Assembly: GCA_031259605.1 (NCBI GenBank)
Contig: JAIRLE010000197.1
Location: forward strand, 1 to 11,708
Direction of reading: 5' to 3'
Length of the DNA stretch: 11,708 bases
From: Zoogloeaceae bacterium
GTDB lineage: Bacteria > Pseudomonadota > Gammaproteobacteria > Burkholderiales > Rhodocyclaceae
A program made the position numbers and the translations under genes. Under the pieces are notes generated by a model. The model worked only from the letters and a program-made list of their open reading frames with translations, made no database searches and was not told where the DNA came from. Below, piece after piece: positions 1 through 5,002 of the stretch (positions within the stretch are counted from its first letter, which is position 1; every line of letters begins with the position of its first letter).

Positions 1-23
1 CAATTTCATTTTCGAGGTTAGAC
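1..23 (+). other. attC site, 3' end only (R' at 17-23)
   Basis: GTTAGAC at 17-23 fits the R' consensus GTTRRRY exactly, and a start codon follows directly at 24. The rest of the site lies outside the window. It marks the left border of the first complete cassette. Confidence 0.65.
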
Positions 24-197
24 ATGAGCATCGATAACAAGAGTCTTGAGTCACAGGCACTTTCTGCTGTCCATGAGGAAGTACTGAAACTGCTCAAGCA
101 GTCACTCCCCAGTGAAGTCGAACACCGAATTCAATTAATCGAGTCAATTTGTCGTTATCGCCATGATGTTCGGACGGACGCGGAAAGAAATTCCTAA
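24..197 (+). CDS. Small cassette protein of unknown function (57 aa)
   Basis: The ATG at 24 directly follows an R' site and opens a 57-codon frame that reads MSIDNKSLESQALSAVHEEV at its start and ends in DAERNS. The TAA stop at 195-197 lies inside the R'' core (cctaac, 193-198) of the next attC, a hallmark of cassette genes. The protein is hydrophilic, with no signal peptide or membrane segment, and its middle (about residues 9-45) should be helical. I do not recognise a family. No ribosome binding site is evident because the start abuts the recombination site, so translation may depend on readthrough from upstream or on a leaderless-like start. The placement makes a real gene likely; the function is unknown. 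Confidence 0.7.
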   Translation: MSIDNKSLESQALSAVHEEVLKLLKQSLPSEVEHRIQLIESICRYRHDVRTDAERNS

Positions 198-260
198 CCC
201 GGCAGTCCACGGACGCTGCGCGATAAAGCTGCACAGCGCCCCTGAGCTTCTACGTTAGCC
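192..260 (+). other. Integron attC site
   Basis: R'' is tcctaac (192-198) and R' is gttagcc (254-260), 69 bases overall. The centre carries an imperfect hairpin (CGCTGCGC against GCACAGCG) around an ATAAAG loop that recurs in the site at 3307-3376. R' departs from GTTRRRY at the sixth base, but the crossover triplet GTT is intact. Confidence 0.85.
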
Positions 261-275
261 ATACGGGGAATTCAA

Positions 276-848
276 ATGGATTTTCGCGAAGCTTCTGAGA
301 TCGCAAAGAAGAATCCCGGGGCAGTGATGACCCGGGACAGTACCGGCAGCTTCATTGTTCGGCTTGATGATGGGCGCGTCATTGGCACTGAGAATGACGG
401 TCGCACCGCACACGATGAATCATTTCGAGAAGAACTTACTGGGCTGAGAGATCAACTGATAGAGAAAAACTTGATCATCGAGAAGCTTGAAACCGAGATT
501 AAGGCCTTGCGCGACAATATTGAAGCGGCGATTTCCACTCGGCTGGATTCCGAAAAATCTGAATTGGCAAATATTCGGAAAGAGCTTTCTTTGCAGAGAT
601 CGGTCTTCGACAAAAAAACTAATGATGTCCAAGCCCGCTTGCAAAAACTCGATTTGTTGGAAAAAACCTATCGCGAGCGCTTTGGTGAGGTCGAAATCAA
701 AACCGTGAAGGAATCAGTGGAATCAAGGAGCGTCTGCCAGAGATGCGGGGGTGATGGTGGCGTAAGAGGCGGATGCCAGAAATGTGATGGAAGCGGCTGG
801 GTGCTATCGACCGAAACAACATTTCGTGAAGTTGGAGAAATCAAATGA
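276..848 (+). CDS. Cassette protein: coiled coil plus DnaJ-like zinc-binding cysteine cluster (190 aa)
   Basis: The start at 276 has a good ribosome binding site (GGGGA, 265-269) just downstream of the attC R' site. Residues 1-45 form a small globular segment rich in turns (SIVRLDDGRVIGTEN region). Residues about 50-140 are a long charged helix with heptad-like leucine spacing (EELTGLRDQLIEKN onward), read as a coiled coil. Near the end, C154-C157 and C167-C170 form two CxxCxG units separated by a glycine-rich linker, the pattern of the DnaJ cysteine-rich zinc domain but with only two of its four repeats. There is no J-domain, signal peptide or membrane helix. A cytoplasmic scaffold or adaptor that binds one zinc ion is the reasonable inference; no family is recognised. 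It occupies its own cassette (255-866). Confidence 0.8.
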   Translation: MDFREASEIAKKNPGAVMTRDSTGSFIVRLDDGRVIGTENDGRTAHDESFREELTGLRDQLIEKNLIIEKLETEIKALRDNIEAAISTRLDSEKSELANIRKELSLQRSVFDKKTNDVQARLQKLDLLEKTYRERFGEVEIKTVKESVESRSVCQRCGGDGGVRGGCQKCDGSGWVLSTETTFREVGEIK

Positions 849-854
849 AAAATC

Positions 855-872
855 GGCTAATTCACGTTAGGT
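855..872 (+). other. Remnant attC site lacking the central stem
   Basis: GGCTAA (855-860) followed after only five bases by gttaggt (866-872) looks like an attC whose R'' and R' have been brought together by deletion of the L''-stem-L' region; the bases before R' (TTCAC) match the CTCTCAC end of the other sites. R' itself fits the consensus. The R'' assignment is weak. Confidence 0.5.
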
Positions 873-1135
873 CGCAGCCACCCATGTTCACCACTTTTCG
901 CCGTCTCACCAACGCCAACTTTCGTGCTTCGCGTCAGGCGTTGTTCTCTGGCTTCGGTTTACCGCCTGTGGCAGGTTTCAGTTTCCGCGCTCCAAATGGC
1001 GGGGTTTTGTCCGTGCGTGCGCAACCGTCCGCGCTCTTCTCCCGCGCTGTTTTGCTCCAATTCGCGCCTCGCGGACACAATTCTTCTTGCATTTTCGCAG
1101 GCCGCCGCCTAACATTGCGTCCCTGAACTCTCACG
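867..1135 (+). other. Gene-less integron cassette
   Basis: This 269-base unit lies between two R' sites and holds no convincing gene. The open frames across it (for example 845-1126 plus and 934-1134 minus) are arginine- and serine-rich, lack ribosome binding sites and run through the recombination sites, so they look like chance frames. What it does hold is copy A of the cassette leader element (919-1004). It may be a non-coding RNA cassette or a decayed gene cassette. Confidence 0.6.
919..1004 (+). repeat. Cassette leader element, copy A (two hairpins)
   Basis: This block matches 2264-2349 at 62 of 86 positions with no gaps, and part of 1819-1903 more loosely. Hairpin 1 is GTGCTT/AGGCGT (924-929, 936-941) around loop CGCGTC. 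Hairpin 2 is GCCTG/CAGGT (964-968, 972-976). Some pairs here are G-U, which pair only in plus-strand RNA or plus-strand single-stranded DNA. Confidence 0.6.
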
Positions 1136-1141
1136 TTAGGG
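1107..1141 (+). other. Shortened attC site lacking its stem
   Basis: R'' gcctaac (1107-1113) and R' gttaggg (1135-1141) are intact, but the site is only 35 bases long. Its two halves (GCCTAACATTGCG and TCCCTGAACTCTCACG) both match the site at 3799-3871, where about 38 bases of hairpin separate them. A deletion of the palindromic stem explains this. Known integrases recognise the folded stem and its unpaired bases, so this site is probably inactive. Its R' also supplies the GGGAG ribosome binding site for the next gene. Confidence 0.75.
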
Positions 1142-1148
1142 AGTCACA

Positions 1149-1790
1149 GTGAAGCAACGGCTCTATTTCGCCATCATTCTCTGCGTTGGGCTCGGTGTTG
1201 TCTTCACTTTCGCTGGGCCATATTTCAGTACGTGGATGGCAAACAACGCTCCACATCCCATGCAGCAACAGAGACTACAGTGGTTCTATCAACAAACCAT
1301 CTTTGTCCCAATGGCCATTCCAGCGCAGCCAGTTCCTGCGCTTGCCGGTCGGATAGTGCCATCTAGCCTTTATGCAGTTTTCAATGGTCTGATCTCGGTG
1401 CTGCTTTACGTGCAAATTGCGCTACTTCTTCGCCGCATAGCCATCTGTTTCCGCGCAAGAGCGATCCAAGCACCACTGTCACTTAATCGTGGCTGGAAAA
1501 TAGTCCTGTGGGTTTCATTCGTCCTTTGGCTAGTTGGCATCTTAGTTGGCATCTTGGTTACCCTGCTTCCAAGATTGGTTAATCCATTTCTCGGTGCTGA
1601 ACTAAGCAAGGCTATTGGTTTTGCTTCGGGGGTTATTGGCGCATTCATTGTTCCGTTTTTCTGGCTTATCCCAAGCAACCTCTTCGGTCCGTCTTTCTTT
1701 GTTATCGAGCTGATGTCGTTCCGAAAAGAAGGACTGTTTCCCCTCCCTAACACTTCATTGCAGGGGACGCCCGCAAGCGGGCGTCCCTGA
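1149..1790 (+). CDS. Cassette-encoded four-helix membrane protein (213 aa)
   Basis: The frame starts with GTG at 1149, five bases after GGAG (1140-1143), which is partly made of the upstream R' site. The protein has about four membrane segments: residues 6-25, 74-94, 117-140 and 156-176. Residues 26-73 form a polar, proline- and glutamine-rich loop, probably outside the membrane. The reading frame runs into the downstream attC, so the last residues (LPNTSLQGTPASGRP) are encoded by the recombination site itself, a feature seen in many chromosomal-integron proteins. No catalytic motif or family is recognised. It should sit in the inner membrane; the function is unknown. The coding status is well supported by the hydrophobic pattern and the ribosome binding site. 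Confidence 0.78.
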   Translation: MKQRLYFAIILCVGLGVVFTFAGPYFSTWMANNAPHPMQQQRLQWFYQQTIFVPMAIPAQPVPALAGRIVPSSLYAVFNGLISVLLYVQIALLLRRIAICFRARAIQAPLSLNRGWKIVLWVSFVLWLVGILVGILVTLLPRLVNPFLGAELSKAIGFASGVIGAFIVPFFWLIPSNLFGPSFFVIELMSFRKEGLFPLPNTSLQGTPASGRP

Positions 1791-1805
1791 ATTCGGACGT
1801 TAGAC
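1745..1805 (+). other. Integron attC site
   Basis: R'' is ccctaac (1745-1751), R' is gttagac (1799-1805), 61 bases in all. The central stem is a perfect 11-base inverted repeat, GGGACGCCCGC (1764-1774) with GCGGGCGTCCC (1777-1787). The left half also codes for the end of the upstream protein. Confidence 0.9.
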
Positions 1806-1818
1806 CATGTCATGTTTA

Positions 1819-1903
1819 TTCGCGCTTCGCATCAAGCGCCAGCGTCGCTGTCCGGTTTTGGCTCACTGTCTGTGCAGACGCAAGCATCTGTGCGACGGAA
1901 ACG
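1819..1903 (+). repeat. Cassette leader element, copy C
   Basis: Starting 13 bases after the attC, this is the most diverged copy. It keeps both hairpins: a perfect GCGCTT/AAGCGC (1822-1827, 1834-1839) around CGCATC, and GTCTG/CAGAC (1868-1872, 1875-1879). In hairpin 2 the second pair is U-A here, C-G in copy A and U-G in copy B, a compensatory change. It lies in the untranslated leader of the gene at 1944. Confidence 0.5.
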
Positions 1904-1943
1904 GTTCCGTTGTCGGACTCTCAACTTCTCAAGGAGAACTTCC

Positions 1944-2237
1944 ATGAAACTCTCATTTTTAGTCTGCATTGTTATAACCTGCTTGATTTCGAGAATGTCT
2001 TACGGGCAAACTCTTCAGAGGCCTCCGTGTTACATCGAAATCACTGAATACAATTCTGGTGATGTTTATAAATTTAACCAGAACGAAGTGTTCATGATGT
2101 CACGAGGAGAAAATCCTTCAATCTATTTGCATTATTTTGAATACACCAATGCTGGTCGAGTCAAGCGAATAATTGAAGTTGCTGAAACTCAAGAAGAACT
2201 TCTCAAACGAGCTACTAATTGTAGCAAAGATCCTTAA
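1944..2237 (+). CDS. Small secreted cassette protein of unknown function (97 aa)
   Basis: A frame is open from 1812, but its first part is the leader element. The ATG at 1944 has a strong ribosome binding site (AAGGAG, 1931-1936) and begins a typical signal peptide: MKLS, a hydrophobic stretch FLVCIVITCLI, then SRMSYGQT with likely cleavage near residue 21 or 22. The mature part is about 75 residues with two cysteines (near PPCYIE and close to the C-terminus, TNCSKDP) that could form a disulfide in the periplasm. The middle (NSGDVYKFNQNEVF to YLHYFEYTNAGRVKRI) suggests beta strands followed by a helix. No family is recognised. The attC expected after it is missing, and the next gene follows in the same cassette unit. 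Confidence 0.75.
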   Translation: MKLSFLVCIVITCLISRMSYGQTLQRPPCYIEITEYNSGDVYKFNQNEVFMMSRGENPSIYLHYFEYTNAGRVKRIIEVAETQEELLKRATNCSKDP

Positions 2238-2263
2238 AAGTACCACCCTCTCGTCACCCCTGA

Positions 2264-2349
2264 CTTTCGCGTTTCGCATCGAGCGTTGTTATCCAGTTTT
2301 AGTTTTCCGTCTGAGGCAGGCTTTGGTTCCCGTGCTCCGAATAACGGCA
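2264..2349 (+). repeat. Cassette leader element, copy B
   Basis: Aligned with 919-1004, 62 of 86 bases match without gaps. Hairpin 1 is GCGTTT/GAGCGT (2269-2274, 2281-2286) around CGCATC; hairpin 2 is GTCTG/CAGGC (2309-2313, 2317-2321). The copy lies 69 bases upstream of the start codon at 2419, in the position of a 5' untranslated leader. Confidence 0.6.
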
Positions 2350-2418
2350 TTTACTGTAACTTCGATGATACCTTTACTCACTTTTTGCTCACCCAAAGAG
2401 CCTGGAGACAAAAAAATC

Positions 2419-3237
2419 ATGACTGATGAATCAAAACCAATCGCCGACATTCTTTCCCGTTTGCCCATGCTCGATTACGAGACGGCGGAAAAATGGCTTG
2501 CCGGAAAAGCGGGTGTGGTTCAGGTGGCGGCGGACGTCGCGCTGGAATCGCAATGTCCACCGCATATGGATGCTCATGATCCCGCAGTCATTCAAGAATT
2601 CATAGAGGATATGAAGGAATCAGGGGCGACGGATGATTTTATCGAGGAAGTGGCGTCTGCGATGGCAGTCCCCCACACATGGGACCACACGCCGGACATC
2701 CGTTTTTGCGAAGGAGACCTGATCGTGGACGATCTCCCGATTACTTGCGATTGCCTGATCGTCGCGGGCAATCTCAAGGTCAGAGGCTTGATGCAAACGG
2801 CTATGGAGGTGGAAGAAGGCGCGTTGATCGTTCTGGGCAACACCGAAGTCGGGCGCTATGTCAGCCACGGCGCACATACCGTCATCTGCGGCAACCTGCG
2901 CGCAGGACACGTTTCGACCAATTCCCTGAATGATTTGTCCTTTAACGTCGGCGGGAACGTCGAGGCCGAATCGTTCGCTGAATTCGGCGAATACGTCGAG
3001 ATTCACGGCAATCTCAAGGTCGGCAAGCTCATCAACTGGATGAACGAGATCAATGTCCACGGAGAGCGCAAGGCGAAGGTGCTCATCGACGGGGATACTC
3101 CGCTCGCCGATCTGAAGGCATTGCTACGCGCCGAACTCATCGGTGAAGGCGTCGACACCGACGGTACCGCCTACATCTTCATTCACGACGACGCTTATGA
3201 GGCCCACCTGGAAAGAAACGTCAGCCCTTTTTTGTGA
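2419..3237 (+). CDS. Beta-repeat (bactofilin-like) cassette protein (272 aa)
   Basis: An upstream extension to 2173 is open but crosses the previous gene and the leader element. The ATG at 2419 with GGAG at 2404-2407 gives a sensible N-terminus. Residues 1-90 are acidic and helical. Residues about 95-225 carry a regular series of short hydrophobic strands ending in G-N (CLIVAGNLKV, ALIVLGNTEV, TVICGNLRAG, NVGGNVEAES, VEIHGNLKVG), the pattern of a short right-handed beta-helix as in polymer-forming bactofilins. Residues 226-272 form a separate helical and strand tail. There is no signal peptide, so it is probably cytoplasmic. The repeat is seen directly; kinship to bactofilins is an inference, and many unrelated beta-helix proteins look alike. 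By eye its DNA is richer in GC than the other cassettes, suggesting a different source. Confidence 0.78.
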   Translation: MTDESKPIADILSRLPMLDYETAEKWLAGKAGVVQVAADVALESQCPPHMDAHDPAVIQEFIEDMKESGATDDFIEEVASAMAVPHTWDHTPDIRFCEGDLIVDDLPITCDCLIVAGNLKVRGLMQTAMEVEEGALIVLGNTEVGRYVSHGAHTVICGNLRAGHVSTNSLNDLSFNVGGNVEAESFAEFGEYVEIHGNLKVGKLINWMNEINVHGERKAKVLIDGDTPLADLKALLRAELIGEGVDTDGTAYIFIHDDAYEAHLERNVSPFL

Positions 3238-3306
3238 CTCAGTGCATCTCCATGACTTTCTGCCACATTGCCAACACATCGCAACTGCGCTCTTTCGCAT
3301 GCCAGC

Positions 3307-3376
3307 GCCTAACATCTCGTTCCAGAGGGACGCTGCGCATAAAGCCGCGCAGCGTCCCTGAACTCCCACGTTAGGC
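3307..3376 (+). other. Integron attC site (complete, best conserved)
   Basis: R'' gcctaac (3307-3313) and R' gttaggc (3370-3376) match the consensus and each other perfectly. The stem is a 12-base perfect repeat, GGGACGCTGCGC (3327-3338) with GCGCAGCGTCCC (3347-3358), around ATAAAGCC. The site is 70 bases long and serves as the reference for the damaged copies. Confidence 0.93.
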
Positions 3377-3393
3377 CATGCCCACAACCGCCC

Positions 3394-3705
3394 ATGCAAA
3401 TTTTCTTCACTATCTTTTCAATCATCACCCTCTTGCTCGGCATATACGTCGTTGTGTTTAACTGGGGAGCCGTTATTGCCAACTTTCGTCTGCAACGCAA
3501 AGGTATCTCTCGCCATATCTCACCGGTATTCTTCGCCGCACAAATTCTCGTCTGTATTGCTGCACTCTTTTCGTCGCGTTCTACAGTTGTTCCAATTCCT
3601 CTCTGGGTGTTCTGGTTTGTGGCATTAGCTGACCTCGCACTCTGGAAATTGCTTTATTTTCTCATCTTTCTGTTACTCGACAAATGGAAATCGCACTCCC
3701 GTTGA
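3394..3705 (+). CDS. Cassette-encoded small membrane protein (103 aa)
   Basis: The ATG at 3394 lies 17 bases after the attC R' site; no clear ribosome binding site is seen. The protein is almost wholly hydrophobic, with predicted membrane segments at residues 3-23, 43-61 and about 67-95 (the last may be two short helices, split by WKL). A basic loop (RLQRKGISRH, 32-41) would face the cytoplasm, and the C-terminus KWKSHSR is also basic. No family is recognised. It is the last gene of the array, in the unit 3371-3865. The residue pattern supports a real inner-membrane protein; the function is unknown. Confidence 0.72.
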   Translation: MQIFFTIFSIITLLLGIYVVVFNWGAVIANFRLQRKGISRHISPVFFAAQILVCIAALFSSRSTVVPIPLWVFWFVALADLALWKLLYFLIFLLLDKWKSHSR

Positions 3706-3798
3706 TATGATGACGCCTAAAAACCATCCAAGAGGACAGGCCAACAGTTGCGCTTTCGTTTCGCTCCAGTTTGTGCCTTTACACCATCGCGGGTCATC

Positions 3799-3871
3799 GC
3801 CTAACATTGCGCTCCAGTGGGACATGCCAAAAGCTGCGCTTTTGTCCTGTCCCTGAACTCTCACGCCAGGC
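3799..3871 (+). other. Terminal attC site with mutated crossover triplet
   Basis: R'' gcctaac (3799-3805) is intact, and the stem is well formed: GGGACA/TGTCCC (3819-3824, 3848-3853) enclosing CAAAAGC/GCTTTTG (3828-3834, 3838-3844). R' reads GCCAGGC (3865-3871) where GTTAGGC is expected, so the GTT at which strand exchange occurs has become GCC. The last cassette may therefore be locked in place. The bases after it (3872-3890) resemble those after the previous site. Confidence 0.85.
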
Positions 3872-3952
3872 CATGCCACAATCGCCCATGCTCATCACCT
3901 GCTGGCGTTGCGCATTCCCAAAACTACCGAACCCTCCAGACCCACCCGAACC

Positions 3953-5002
3953 ATGACCCCCTGGAAAACAAAAATCACCTGCCGCGAGTTACCGTTCAAA
4001 AAACCGGCGCGAACCTCGCGGGGAGAATATCGCTCGCGGATCGTCTGGTATGTCGAAACCACCCAAACAGACGTTCCGCACAGGCATGGCATCGGGGAAT
4101 GCGCGCCTTTGCCGAATTTGAGTTGCGATGCGGTCCCGGACTACGCATCCAGGCTCCGCGCCGCCTGCGCGCGCTTTGAAGACAGCGGCGAGGTCGACAC
4201 CGAAAGTCTCCGCACCCAGCCTTCCATCCTGTTCGGGCTGGAGACCGCCGTGCGGCATGCCATGAGCGGTTCCTTCGCCCTGTGGCCGACACCCTTTTCC
4301 AGGGGCGAGGCGGGCATTCCCATCAACGGCCTGATATGGATGGCAGATGCGGCGGAGATGGCGCGGCAAATCGAGGACAAGCTGACACAAGGTTTTCGCT
4401 GCCTCAAACTGAAAATAGGGGCGATCGACTTCGACGATGAACTGGCGCTGCTGACCGGCATACGCCGACGTTTTTCCCGCGACAGGGTGGTCTTGCGGGT
4501 GGATGCCAACGGCGCGTTTTCCGTCGCCGAGGCGATGGAAAAACTCGAGCGGCTGGCCGAACTCGACATTCACTCCATCGAACAGCCCATCCGGGCGGGA
4601 CAATGGCGCGCCATGGAAAAACTGGCGGCAAACGCTCCCTTGCCCATCGCCCTGGACGAAGAACTGATCGGCGTACATGCCGTCACGCAAAAAGAGGAAT
4701 TGCTGGATACCGTGCATCCGCGCTTCATCGTCCTGAAGCCCTCGCTGCACGGCGGCATGCGCGGCTGCGCCGAATGGATCGCCCTGGCGGAAGCGCGCGG
4801 CATCGGCTGGTGGGTGACGTCCGCGCTGGAATCAAACATCGGCCTGAACGCCATCGCGCAATGGACGGCCAGCCTGAACGTGAATGCGGCTCTGCCGCAG
4901 GGGCTTGGTGCCGGCACGCTTTTCACCGGCAACGTCCCCATGCCTTTGTCCGTCGAAAACGGCAGATTGTGGTTCGATCCCGCGAGGCTGCCCGATGCCT
5001 GA
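3953..5002 (+). CDS. menC: o-Succinylbenzoate synthase (MenC), menaquinone synthesis
   Basis: This enolase-superfamily enzyme dehydrates SHCHC to o-succinylbenzoate in the classical menaquinone pathway, in the cytoplasm. Using the ATG at 3953 (349 aa), the N-terminus MTPWKTKITCRELPFKKPARTSRG matches the usual start of the family's capping domain; an earlier TTG frame start adds only low-complexity residues. Catalytic residues are in place: K152 and K154 in LKLK, metal ligands D184 (RVDANG), E210 (SIEQP) and D235 (ALDEE), and K262 (VLKPS) as the opposing base. The spacing agrees with known MenC. The following menE gene overlaps by 8 bases, which settles the substrate among the many enolase-superfamily possibilities. 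No strong ribosome binding site is seen. It lies immediately beyond the end of the integron array. Confidence 0.92.
   Translation: MTPWKTKITCRELPFKKPARTSRGEYRSRIVWYVETTQTDVPHRHGIGECAPLPNLSCDAVPDYASRLRAACARFEDSGEVDTESLRTQPSILFGLETAVRHAMSGSFALWPTPFSRGEAGIPINGLIWMADAAEMARQIEDKLTQGFRCLKLKIGAIDFDDELALLTGIRRRFSRDRVVLRVDANGAFSVAEAMEKLERLAELDIHSIEQPIRAGQWRAMEKLAANAPLPIALDEELIGVHAVTQKEELLDTVHPRFIVLKPSLHGGMRGCAEWIALAEARGIGWWVTSALESNIGLNAIAQWTASLNVNAALPQGLGAGTLFTGNVPMPLSVENGRLWFDPARLPDA

Larger units (their letters stand above)
1..3871 (+). mobile_element. Chromosomal integron cassette array (distal part)
   Basis: Short unrelated genes, all on the plus strand, are separated by related inverted-repeat sites with R'' (YYTAAC) and R' (GTTRRRY) ends. 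Taking the G^TT in each R' as the crossover point, the units are 18-254, 255-866, 867-1135, 1136-1799, 1800-3370 and 3371-3865. Stop codons lie in or near the R'' sites and genes start just after R', as is usual for cassettes. The sites resemble one another more than those of mobile integrons do, which favours a resident chromosomal integron. The orientation of the sites puts the integrase gene and attI to the left of the window; neither is present here. By eye, most cassettes are less GC-rich than the DNA after 3953. The integron reading is firm; the exact number of units is less so because some sites are damaged. Confidence 0.88.

Noticed and set aside
845..1126. A 93-aa frame whose ATG overlaps the stop of the coiled-coil gene
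   Set aside because: It runs across a recombination-site remnant, the repeated hairpin element and the next attC, has no ribosome binding site of its own, and its composition is that of a chance frame.
934..1134. A 66-aa minus-strand frame in the gene-less cassette
   Set aside because: It starts in an attC and reads the hairpin element backwards; similar minus-strand frames arise at the other attC sites (e.g. near 1800, 3390, 3870) for the same reason.
1812..1943. N-terminal extension of the small secreted protein
   Set aside because: It translates the leader element, and the internal ATG at 1944 has both a strong ribosome binding site and the signal peptide.
2173..2418. N-terminal extension of the beta-repeat protein
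   Set aside because: It overlaps the preceding gene in another frame and crosses leader copy B; the ATG at 2419 has GGAG upstream.
3888..3956. A 22-codon frame after the terminal attC
   Set aside because: Too short and proline-rich with no ribosome binding site; more likely the residue of a lost cassette.
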